NCBI GenBank assembly: GCA_037013685.1
Contig: CM072888.1
Coordinates: 4,135,034 to 4,199,033 of the forward strand
DNA from: Acridotheres tristis
Lineage: Eukaryota; Chordata; Aves; Passeriformes; Sturnidae
Reading direction: 5' to 3'
DNA: 64,000 bases
This document shows positions 25,101 to 36,800 of the stretch, in pieces; the stretch's first letter is position 1, and each line of letters begins with the position of its first letter. The position numbers and the translations under genes were made by a program. The notes beneath the pieces were generated by a model that did not search any database, was not told where the DNA came from, and worked only from the letters and a program-made list of their open reading frames with translations.

Positions 25101-26380
25101 AGGCAGTCAGACAACCTGCCAGAAGGACTTCTGTTCAACAGAAGGATTAACTTCCATTTCACAAGGTCCCAACAGTAATTTTTGATTGTTTTATTTTTCA
25201 ATGACACCTCTTCTATATTCACCTCTGGTTTATACTCTTAAGAGTAGACAACTTTGTCTATCAATAAAGGGATTTGGTTTTGCATCCTCCCACACCTCCG
25301 TGGGCACAGCAGGCTCTCTGTGGCCTGAAAGGCTGAGAATCCTGTTCTCCAACCAATGCCTGCTCTCATATGTACAACTGCTTTAATGTAAAGTTAAACT
25401 TTTCCTTTCCAATCTTTCACTCTGGGGAATAAAGGGAGGTTCAAATTGCAAATTCTTAATTCGCTGCCATGTTAAACCTAAGCCCTCTCCAACAGTTTAC
25501 TTCCATCTTTTCACACCATTCCTCTCCACACAAGCTTCTGTTGACTTCATTTACTCCTGGGAATCTTTCAGGAGGTGAAATCAGTGCCAAAACATTGTAA
25601 CCCACATCCCTTTCTCCCAGGAGCAGAGAAACAATGATGCTCTGGAGTTAGGGCTAAACATGCAGGGACACAAAGACCTCCTGCGCTGCAGTCACTGGTG
25701 GGGCAGCTCTGGCAGCACAGTTTGGATGAGCTGCTATGCCAACAAGCTTCTTTTATACCTTTTCAAGGCCATTATAAAACTGCCTAAGGTGCAGGATACC
25801 AGCAATAGACCCAGAGTACCTTTCACATGCAAATGTAAGAATAGGAAAAGCTACAGCTGGAGGCAAAGAGTCAGACAGAAATGTAAGTGCCAAACCCTGG
25901 CAAACACAGCCAAAAGCAGTGTGTGCCTGGCTCCATGCACCCAAACTGAAGCTTTCTTGGCCCAAGAGATAATCAGTCCTGTGGAGACAACATGGAACTA
26001 TTTTAAAGTCAGGAAAAAAATCCTTTTTGCAACACTGCTATCTTGTCAAGAAAACTGCTATGGTATGGAAGATGGATCACATGAAAGATGGGCAACAGCC
26101 CACAGACAGTGTATGGACTTCCAAGATTTTACCATGACACACTGGTCTTTGCCAAGTGGAGGAGGAAACATGCCAGCAAAAATAGTTCTTCTTCCCAAGA
26201 TGAGACCAATTACACTCACTTTGTTCCAGGCCAACAGCTTCTGGTTTCCCCTAAGTTCTGACTCAGGGCTGGGGGGGGTCACTGCCTCTTACAGACACTT
26301 TTCCTCACAGTCTGCTCATCCAAGTTTCTGGCCAGAAGAGCAGTGTGGCAGGAAATTCCAAGTCTGACCCTAAGTGGGTA
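22116..26380. other. Intergenic stretch
   Basis: AT-rich with no recognised exon. The only notable item is the 235-codon frame at its right end. Confidence 0.6.
25660..26367 (+). other. Unassigned 235-codon open frame, longest in the window
   Basis: The frame starts with ATG in a weak context and has 12 cysteines without regular spacing, a basic stretch in the middle and no family I recognise. It ends just before the tetranucleotide repeat at 26381. From its length and the six frames searched, I judge a chance frame of this size unlikely but not remarkable. It could be an exon of a lineage-specific or non-coding transcript. Confidence 0.12.
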
Positions 26381-26423
26381 TCAATCAATCAATCAATCAA
26401 TCCATCCATCCATCCATCAATCC
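26381..26423 (+). repeat. Compound tetranucleotide microsatellite (TCAA)n(TCCA)n
   Basis: Five TCAA units are followed by about four TCCA units and a final TCAA/TCCA pair. The interruption suggests a point mutation that then spread by slippage. It is likely length-polymorphic. Confidence 0.95.
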
Positions 26424-29400
26424 AGTGTGATGCTTTTGTCCTGATGAGTAAATCCTATAAAGCTGTGAGCCTCACTTCTGGCAGTTTGCATCTTCTTTCT
26501 GTACCAGTGCCAGGGTCAGATTGGGTGTCACAGCCTCGATTTAAACACCATTTGTTTATACACAGCCTGTGGTTTCTCCAGGCAAGATTAGGCACATATA
26601 ATCCTTCCTCAAAACAGGAGCTGCACTAAATGTTAAAGTATTTAGAACATAAATCTGAAGGAAGCATCCCTAGGATTACTGTGGTACAGCATATAGCCCA
26701 ATTAGACACACATGGAGTACCACATTCTTTTAAACTCCTATTTTTTTTTTTTAGTGTATTTTCAGGGTATTTCAGTCACTTAAACAAGCTAGCTAAAGAA
26801 CTGACTTGAAAACATTTGGATGTGGACATCTACTATACACATTACATTACACTTTTTTCTAGTTAAGAATATGCAACAGCTGATAGAAATCAACAAAACT
26901 TCCTTGATTTCAGTGCAGCGGTGCCAATTCATAATGTACAAGGATTTAGCTGTACTGTTCCAGCTAAAAACCAAATTTTTATTCACGCTGTCCAAATACA
27001 CTTCTGACTCATATTTAAGAAAGAAGAAAAGAGACAGACATGTTTTGATGAGACTGATGATCAACAAGAGGTGCCTCCTCCTTTCCAACATGAACATTTG
27101 TACAGCATTGACAACCCTCCAAGTCCCACCTTTCTCTCAAAGGAGTGACATGGAATAACCTCATCCTACTTGCACAACATTCCTGTCTTTCTTCAGATCA
27201 CTCCCTCACCTCAAATATTTCCTTCTGATGTCTCAGGACACACAAGAACACCAGCTCAGGAAAGGGGTCTGTCACCTGTGACCTTTAAAAAGAACTTACT
27301 CAGAAAGATGGAAAAAAATGCCAGCAAGCAGCAAAAAACCTTGCAGGGAATTTGGTGTAAAAAGCAAAACAGCTACTCACCAGTGCTCAGTGTCCTTGTT
27401 TTCCAGGCAGAGCTGTGTGCACGTGCCCATAAATTCTCCTTCCAAGTCATATGGGAGGTCTCATTGTTCCCTGACTGCTGGGATGCTGGAACAAAAACTT
27501 CTGCCATGCTGAAACACATTTCTGACTGCTGACTTGTGTCATTCACAAGGCTGTGAGAAGAGCTGGACTGCTGAGGATGGAGAAGACAAGCTCCTTCTCT
27601 GCCATGCCCAAACAGAGTATTGGTGCATTTGACACGTATGTGAATTTTCTTCAGAGTAAGGTGCTACTTCTGTCATTTGTCAACACAAAAAAGAAAAAAT
27701 GTGATTAAGAATAAGTCTGTCTTCAGTTATAATCTCAACACAAGTCTTAGTTCTGGGTTGAGCACCTGGTAATGTTGTCTCTGTGCTACAAGCAGAGAAA
27801 CCAGAGACAACATACTCAAGAGGTATTTACTGGTTTCTTTCTTTAGAGAAAGAAGCCTGTAAGAAAATTAACTTGGAAAAACAACACTTATTTTTTCTTG
27901 CTTCACTTGAAATAGATTACCCTATTTGGGTTTAAAAGACTTAGCTAAACTATAATAATCTGCATCCACCAGCTACAGATTTCTGCCATAGAATGTAAAT
28001 GGCACATTTAAATGTTATTAGCATACAAATTAAATTACTTTTAGAAAGAACTGACTCTACAGAGGCTGTGTTTTCATTTTTATATACAGATACCAATACA
28101 CAGTTTTAATTCCTCTGCTCTCTTGTTGCATAGTAGACAAACAAAAATTTTCTGATGTTTCTTTTCCTTCATCTTGTTGGGGGAAAACCAAAAAAGCACA
28201 ACAACAAAACCCATCAAACATTCCAAATTGTTATGTTACTTCCACACTTCAAGCCCAAGCTATTAAATTTACAGTCATTATTATCATCTATTTACCACTG
28301 CTGTTAATGGGAATCCCACCACAGATATAAGGAACTATGAATCAGGCAATGAAGCCAGTTTTCACACTTGTTACAAAGTTTGAATTAATAAAGAGTTGAT
28401 GCTGCAAACCAGATCCTAATATTTACACTGGACACAAACAATGGGAAATATGAGATACACAATAGTTCCACTTTTCATTTGCCAACTGAGTCCTAGACTA
28501 AGACAAAACACTATTATTCAACAAAACAACTGAAGTGAGATCAGAGTCAAATCCAGAATTTGCTGGAGAAAATGAAGAAGACTTGAGGGAAAAACCCAGT
28601 CTTTAGACTTATTTTTCCCTTGAAAACACAGCCAGATGAGACAGTCTCATGAATTCTGCAACACAGCCTGACATGTTAATTAACAATTATAAGGATAAGA
28701 AGTATTAATTTACTGTCCCTGCACTTTCAGTGGCAAACAGAAAATTTTATCTGTAATTTCCCCTAGAAACTGAGAGTACACTTTCCCTATGTGCTCTTGG
28801 AACAAGTGCAAAGCAAATTATCAAAAAAAGTAACTCACCAAATACAAAATATATACTCCATTCAAGTGACTTGAACAATTTCACTGTCTACAGTCATTTG
28901 AAGACTGAATCCTGAGCTGCACTTGAAGGGAGGAAAAAGAAAGATTGGGAAAAATAACTTGGCCTTACCAAACTCTACCTCAAGATGTGCAAACACACAG
29001 CTGTCCCTGACTTCAAGTCAATGCCAAACATAAACCTGCCTCTGTTCTCTGCCCCTGAGCCATCAAAAGAGGAATTCCTCCAAAGAAAAAGATGACTTAT
29101 TTCTCAAAAAAGTTATTTCAGCTGCAAGCATAAACTTAACTTACCTGCTGAATCATGTCAATCCTTAGTCTGAAGTCAAGAAACATGACCTGATTTCTGT
29201 TCTCATTCAGAGGCAAGATTTACAGAACACCATGTTGATGGCTTATCAGGGTGCTTTTCACTGCCTACACTTCTTTTTAGCTAACTTCAAACCACTGTGA
29301 GCACAAGAGAAAACAATGGCTGACAACCAAAGCACAGAAAGACATTTTTCAGTTTTGAGAATCAACTTAAATTCGGAGTTTTGGGCAGATCATTTTGACA

Positions 29401-32400
29401 CACATTCTGTTTTCCATGATATTTTCAGCCAATTTCTCCAGCTTCCCACCACATACACATAAATCAGACACACACTTTCTTAATTATTGCAGGGAGTGGC
29501 ATTATAAATCTCTGCTTTTCCCAAGATCTACAACCTCATAAAATTAGAATAATGTGCATCATCTCTCTTGCATAGCTTCTGGCATATCATTTTCACCCTC
29601 CTTCCAGCATAATTGAATACTCCGTGGGATATTTGTAGTAATAGTCATCAGTCACTCTAATGAAAGAAGTCTGGAAAAAATATGGCAGTTTAACTATCAG
29701 ATGCCATTCCATAAAAATAAATGTTAATGTTTTCCAAGTACATATGATGTTCTTAATGTTATTCAACTTGGAATCTGCTGGTGAAAGCATTTGTATATTG
29801 AGCCATCAGGACTGGAGCTAAAACTATCTGGAGAAAATAGGAGTAATTTACAGGGAATTTTGTGACATTTCCCTATCACCAACAAACCCACATAAGGGAC
29901 AGCATGGACAAGGGCTGCTCTCAGGTGAGTTACCTGTGCCCCTTTTTATTGCCTAATAAACCTACACTGTAACTCTATAAGCATAACCTCTGAATATCAG
30001 GTGGTATTTAATTACACAAGCAACCCCACTGATTGAAGTCATATTTAACAGGGGTAAGAGTCTATTTCTCACAGACAAAATTTAGAAATCTGGAAGCTAA
30101 CTTGCTTTCCTATTTTAGTTCCTGGTTACTAAATATTTTATTGATTTGCTTATTGCTTTCCCATAACAAATGCAGATGGCATTCTGTTTAAATTTCTATC
30201 TCAGAGCTGCTATCAGCTGAGTTGAAGTTTCGATTTGAGTACAAGCTACTATTTTTATAGAGTTGCTCCTATTACAAAAACCATAGAAAAAAGGCTGCTT
30301 ACCAAATGTGGTAATAAGCACTGAAGATAAATCTTGGACATTGAGATAAACACAGTGTAAGACAATACAATTTAAACTGACTAGAGATGCTACCACTCAG
30401 AATTACTCTAAATTCAGCAGAGTAATTCAATCTTGAACAAAACAACAAAGAAACAAAAGAAACTCTTTGCACAGTAGTTCCTGACTTTTGTGAGGAACCT
30501 GGGAGAGTAAAGCACCACAACATACACAACTCTGAAATTTCCAAAACCCAAGTCCAAGCCATGCTTTAGAAATACACTGCCAGCAAAAGCTGTTCCTTTG
30601 AAGAACTCAGCTTTGATTTTCACCAAAATCCTTCTCAGTCTAGAAGCTTCTCTTCTTACCTCCTACATTTAGTGTATCTACCACCATGTTCATTACCCAA
30701 TTTATCTGATCAGCAAATCACCAAGCTCAGTAGAGATGCAGTATTAAGGTAACAGGACACTGATTTTTCCAAGAGCTTCTCCATGACAAATATGGTATTT
30801 AATAAAATGATTCCATTGCCCAATCTGGAATTTTATGCTCCCTCTGAGCATGACATATCTTGCACCTATGAAGTCAATCAAACGCCAATGTTATTTTTGC
30901 TTTTATTACCCAGGGCCAGTAGAGCAGTTTCAGTAAAAATAATTTATACCAACTGTTTCCAGTTAATGGAAATTCAAAGTCTTCAGACAGTGTTTTTTAT
31001 TTCTACTGCTTGAATTCTCAAAGAAATAGTGAAGTATAATTGATACCATATGCTTTTTATTGTTTTCCACATGAAAGAATCACAATTTCCAGTGGATCAT
31101 CGAATTCTGCTGTGGCACCGTGCCAAATCATCAAACACTAAGGTCACATGTGATGAAGGTACAGTTTTCAAAGCAGGAATAGCATGTATCATATCTTGGA
31201 ATTGAAGTTTTATTTCAGTTTGTCTGAGTATTCCCAGACAAGAAATTTACTGGGGTTTTCTGCAGTCCACAAAGCATCTCCTTGTAAATTATGGGCACAA
31301 GCCCAAGAAAATGTGCAAATACTCATCACCAAACAACAGGATTACAAAACACGATCAGTTCAAAAAGTACATTAAAGCAGAGCCAAGCCAGTGTTTCAGA
31401 CACTTCAGAAATGTTAATAACCATCAAATCTGAAATTAACTGCATCTACCATATTTCAGGAATATCACAGAAAAATAGTCTTTGTCCCACAGTTGTGCCT
31501 GCAGAAGCATCGTGTTTGCTGATTGTTTTGTGCATTAATTTAATCTGCTTTACTTGTCTGCTTCAAAAAAATCACAGCTAAAGGGCTATTTTTAGAAAAT
31601 TCTGCAAATCTTTCTGCTTTGGGAAAAAAATCCCACTTTTCACTTTGCCTGCAAATCTACAGCAGGGTGAGTAACTGGATCTTTTTATCATTTTCAACTG
31701 CAGAGGCATTTGCCATCAGCACAGCAACTTCTCTTTTCCGTGTCATATACAAAACCATTTCTAAAATAATGGACATATCACCAAAGGAATTCACCAAAGG
31801 CTGAGGAACCAAAACTTCCATGTAACAATTCATGATGCCAGCAATACCAAAATAAGTTCAACTGGCATATTTCATCCAATGGTAGGATTTTTGTAGAGAA
31901 ACAGGAACCCAGGCAGATTTGATCTCTCTACTTCTCAGGCAGGAAATTTAATTTTTTCGCCTACTGGAAAGGTTTCAGTTGCAAAAATTTTTGAAGCAAC
32001 ATAATGACAGTACAACCTAAATTGATGGTTTAAAAGAGAGGAAATACTAAATTTATGGCAGGGACTATGCTATAATCCAATATCTTGGCCTTTGTTAGAG
32101 GCACAACAAACATCACCCCAAGGCTTGAATGACTCTGGGGACAATCTGAGAATCTGTCACCATGGCTCCTCCAGGTCACAGATGAGTTGATGGAAAAAGG
32201 AACCCTCCCTAAAAACATGAGCAGGCCAAGAACTCTGAGAAAGAGTCCCCTTAGTTCTTTCTATACAAAATGGCAATTTTGCTGTTTTAAAGTTTTCCCT
32301 ATTTTTTGCCTTTCTGCACATCCTCTTGTTCATATATAACTTAGCCATGAAGTTAACTTCTGAAAACATCTCAGGGAGTTTCTGGAATGTTCTGGCAGAA

Positions 32401-33224
32401 CAGAGATAGCTCAGGATAGAACAAGGCCCCCAACATTTCCCACAACAAAATGAAGACCTACACACCTCAGAAATATTACTTTCTCCTTTCACATGATCAT
32501 CAAGGCAGGAATGAGAATGCTTCATTTTTTCTTGAGGGACAAGAAAAACTTCCAGAAATTCTCATTCTGATGAAAGAATCAGATTCAGCCACCTGTCATC
32601 TCCACAAAGCAGTATGTGTTGTAAGATGAGATGAGATGCAAAAATAGCAGTAGTATGCAGATGAGATGCAAATCAAATTTTTACCTATCAAATATGCACG
32701 AATATAAATCGAGTGCTAATACCTACCTGCTAAGGTTTTCCACTCAAGAGGACATTTTATATTTGTCGATTTTTAAAATTGGTTATGAATGCAGTTTTAT
32801 CCTTGCAGCTGTAGTATTTTTCTTCTCCTCATCTATTTACTTTCCTTTTGTTGTTTTTAAATTATACATTCCTGGGTGTCTGCCTAAGGGAATTGGATGT
32901 TCTCAAAGAACGGGGGGTGCTTAGGTCTGTCTCAGCAAGGGGAAATAAGATGTGGTTTTGCTGGAAGTTGCTTTAGAGAAAATAAAAGGATTGGGGAGGA
33001 ATCTGAAGTATTAAAACCCATGTTAGTCCAGCTCCCTGTTGTGAATTCAGCAGCAGTTTACAGCCAGTTTGGTTTGTGTCTTGCCCTCATTTTCTAAAAT
33101 AATTTGTACTTATGTTAAACACATACCAACTTCACCCTGTAAAAATGTTTAAATCTCTCACAAATGAGCTTCTGTGTAAATACCGTTGGATAAACAATAC
33201 TTGAAGAAATTGAGACACTGTAAC
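26424..33224. other. Intergenic stretch
   Basis: No gene or RNA is recognised. It includes a weak possible third relative of the duplicated element at about 29890-30010 and the spaced octamer repeat at 32630-32672. The interval from 27.8 to 29.6 kb is especially AT-rich and lacks long open frames. Confidence 0.6.
32630..32672 (+). repeat. Spaced direct repeat carrying octamer-like motifs
   Basis: GATGAGATGCAAA occurs at 32630-32642 and 32660-32672, 30 bp apart in register. The second copy extends into the perfect POU octamer ATGCAAAT (32666-32673). Confidence 0.8.
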
Positions 33225-33330
33225 AAATAATTGGAGCTGATGGCTGCAGCCATGAAATGTTTTTGCCAGGGGCAAATAAATTAATAACCTTGCTGTTGCA
33301 CTGTGCCATCTCTAATGCAAAATGCTTGTC
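33225..33330. promoter_or_regulatory. Stacked palindromic sites (candidate element)
   Basis: ATGGCTGCAGCCAT (33240-33253) is a perfect 14-bp palindrome. Nine bases on, TTTGCCAGGGGCAAA (33262-33276) is a perfect inverted repeat around AGG, containing the AP-2 consensus GCC-N3-GGC. A homeodomain-like AAATTAATAACC follows at once. Two dyads this close suggest dimeric factor sites; function is inferred. Confidence 0.35.
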
Positions 33331-33812
33331 TTTACTATTTATTTAGACACGTGCAATGAGACATGAAGCCATGGTTTCTGTAAAATCCCCTGGAGGAAGC
33401 TTATAGAGCCAGCACATGGAGTCTGGGGTCTGGTTCTGATGTTGTGCTCTTGTCTGTGTTTCCAGCTCAACATATATAAGATAAGAAGCAAAACAGTTCA
33501 ATTCTCCAGCAGAAATTTTGCCACTTGGCTTCAGAGATAGCAAGGCATTAATTAATTTACTGTCACTCCTATATCCTGCCTCCTTAAAAAATTTATTTGA
33601 GGGAGAGACTAGCAGCAATATGTGCTGATGATGAATGCATCCCACTCCTTCAGGTGCACTCTGAGGATTTACTATTCTAAAGGCACTTTCAAGCCATAGG
33701 TGTACAGCCTTTCTTTCTATATATATTGTTAGATATGTCACACAGATTGTATTCCCTCTTATAGCACAGAACCCATCTGGAAATGCTTCCAGTTGTACAC
33801 AGTTCCTATTTC

Positions 33813-33834
33813 TCTGTTGAATATATTCAACAGA
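33813..33834. repeat. 22-bp perfect palindrome
   Basis: The half-site TCTGTTGAATA is followed directly by its exact reverse complement, with no spacer. Flanking bases 33812 and 33835 do not pair. It lies in AT-rich intergenic DNA. It could be a dyad binding site or a cruciform-prone sequence; no function is known. Confidence 0.9.
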
Positions 33835-36800
33835 ATGGCCAGGACAAATGGGAGGAAGCACAAACTTTTAAAAATAAACAAATGGAGATGGTTCTCAGCT
33901 TTGCACCACTTGTTCAACCCTGGCTACACAACTGAATTAACAACATTTTTGCCAGACATCTGAGGAATCTCTGCCTGTTCATTTACTCCTGTTTACAGTG
34001 GAATATTTAACAGGCTATCAGTTCTGTGGAAAGGGCAATGCAATTTCACCTCCTTACTGCTGCACATCCACGTGGTCAGCTCTTTTCCTTGCACTCCTTT
34101 GCAGCCTCTAACAGCTCTGGACTTCAGGGCCAACAGCTTGAATGCAATTATCCAATCTCTCCAGTTACTTCACACTCTCCTGTGAGAATATTCTGATCCA
34201 TCTGCTGTCAGCACCAGTAGGCCTGCAGTCCCTGCAAGCATGTAAATTAGCTCAGGGTCAAAGAACACAAGAATCTCTTTTCCCAAATGTTGGTCACAAT
34301 GTGGCCTTGTAAGTCACAGCTCTCACAATCCCATCCCAAACACGATCCATGGCCACATCTCATCATGAGAGCCAGAAGCTGCATGGTTCTAAGATACTAG
34401 GTTTGCTACTTTAACTTCTTTTCCCCATGGATCAGTGCAGATAATGAGTGAATGAATGTACTGTTCATTTTTAAAAGGTGTGTGTTTCCCTGCTGAACTC
34501 TGCTTTAGTACTTAATTCACTTGAACACAAAGAGGCACAGGGAAGAGACAGCCCGTGTGAGCATGAAGGAATGATTCCCTGAGACTGTCACCACTGCTAA
34601 ATGATGGAGCAAAGCTGCCACCAAAGCAAGTGAGACTTAAATCCCAGCTGGGAGCCCAGGAATTCCCCAAACTCCCTCATCCAAGAAACAGATGATGAAC
34701 TGGTTCCCCACTTCCCAGTTATGCCACACTGTGGGGAAGATAATCTTGACAGCTTTTGCATTAAACAGCTCCAAGCTTCAGACACATACAACTGCTTAGT
34801 AATCTCATCAAGGACCTAGAGCTGGGACTAGAGGTGGATTTTGGATTTATTTCTTTTTTTTTTTTTTTCCTGAAAAAGGTAATATTTCATTGCCATAGAG
34901 GCTAATGAAAAAAACCCAGGTGCCAGAGCATGCCTTGTTCACTTTAGTAAGCAGAGCACCAGTTTGGGACTTCAGAACACTGCCCTGTGACAAGGATCTT
35001 GCATCCTTCTCCAGAAACCCTCTGCTTAGCTTAGGGCAATGTAGATTACACAAAAGAGAGAGAGAAAGAAAAAAAAAAAAAAAAAAAAAATGCCACAGTT
35101 CTCTCTGGATTAAGACAGGATTAGAAAATTACACTAGAATACCAACAGAGAAGATCAAATTCAATTTTGGCATCCAGAGCCAAACTGCAACACTAGCAGA
35201 GTTTTTGGCTCTCTTTCAGCTTATTTAGACAGTAGCACTGACTCTGCAATTACATTTTTCAGTATGGCAAAGTAGTTATTATCTCTCTCTCTTTTATTCA
35301 CATTTGTCACAGCAACTTCCAGTCAGGCACAGAAAGTTTATACAAGATAAATGTGACTGAGCAAATCTGAAACTCAGCATCACTTTTTCTTCCCTTTCAA
35401 GACAGCAGATAAAGACAAAAAATGTTCCTGGAAGATTAACTTGATTAACAAAACCATCAGCTCAATGCTGAAAAAAAGCAAAACTCCTCTTTCCTTTTAC
35501 TAGGAACTGTGTCAATATAGACTGATAAATGTCCCATTTTTCTAACAAAGTAACATGAAGGAAACAGCTGGATAGACATTGTTATGTATGCAGAGAACCC
35601 AGTAAAAAACCCAGATAATCTAGAAACGTAATACTGTGTAAATGAGGAACTATGACTGATAAATACTGATGATACTGGAAAGCTGTAGGAGAAATATTTC
35701 AACACTGGCACTGTCCAAGCCAATTAGAAAATTCATCTGATTACACTAATCCCCAAAATAGAAAACCATATCAGGGATTTCCAGCTAATAGCTTTCCTAC
35801 CTGAAACTGAAAAGGTAGAAAGAGCTCAAGGCTGGCAGACTGCACCACAGATTTCCATCCATGTACAGCAAGGTCAAATGGGTTTTCTAAGTCAGGTGCT
35901 AAAAGCAGTGTTCAAAGAATGTTAATTCAGTTAATGCCTGAGTTCTGAATCATCTGAATGCTCTTCAGAATCCTCTCACAGGTTTGAAAAGCACTGAACA
36001 GTCCTTAAAGCATCTCGTAGCAGTTCTCCAGCTAATGCTGCCTGGAACTGACAGCATCCATAAGGCTTGAAATACAGTGCCCTGGTAGAGGAGGTGGATA
36101 TAAATCCTGTCCCTTTCAGTAAGAACCATGAGGGCCTCAAGGATGTCTGCTTCCTCTCCTTTTAACTTCTCCATGGAGACAGGCACTACTTATGCATATT
36201 ATGTCCATATTCTGTTTTATGCCACAGATAAAATATTGTTAATGTGATCTTCAGGTAAGCAGAACAGCTACAACCAATGTCATAGCTAATATGACATGAT
36301 TGAGAAGAAACATAAACATGCATTCAGGGCTTTTCTGTACTTTACCTGTTCTAGTTCACTTTAGTGAACTTCATTTATATATTGCATAAACTATACCAAT
36401 ACTTTTCAATCATGCATACTCTGGACTAAATCATAGCAAAAAATGTGAGGTTATAATAGGATAATGACAAGACAGTACTGAAATGAAGAACACCTGTAGA
36501 CAGGTAAAAAAAGAGTAATTTTCATCTGTTTTTTGGAGATCAGCATCTATGTTGTCACCATACATTTTTTCTTTTATCCTTGTTTTCCCATTGTCCCTCT
36601 ATTCTTACAACACCAATTGTCAAGCAAAGCTTTTGGTCAGCATGCACCAGTAACTACATTTCTCCATGTGGAATTCCTGCACACACATTTCCTTAGCAGT
36701 TCCTGACAGGCTGCCTGTGCACCAAGTATTTCATTTCAACTGTTCCACCTGCTGCCTACAAAATTACCAACAATTTTTAAAAGACCCGATTATTATTGCC

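Noticed and set aside
33343..33861. 172-codon minus-strand open frame
   Set aside because: It opens with GTG, not ATG, has no recognisable domain, and I judge a frame of this length plausible by chance in a window this size.
34854..35090. T15 and A22 runs flanking 200 bp, considered as a retroposed copy
   Set aside because: No convincing target-site duplication and no source gene recognised.
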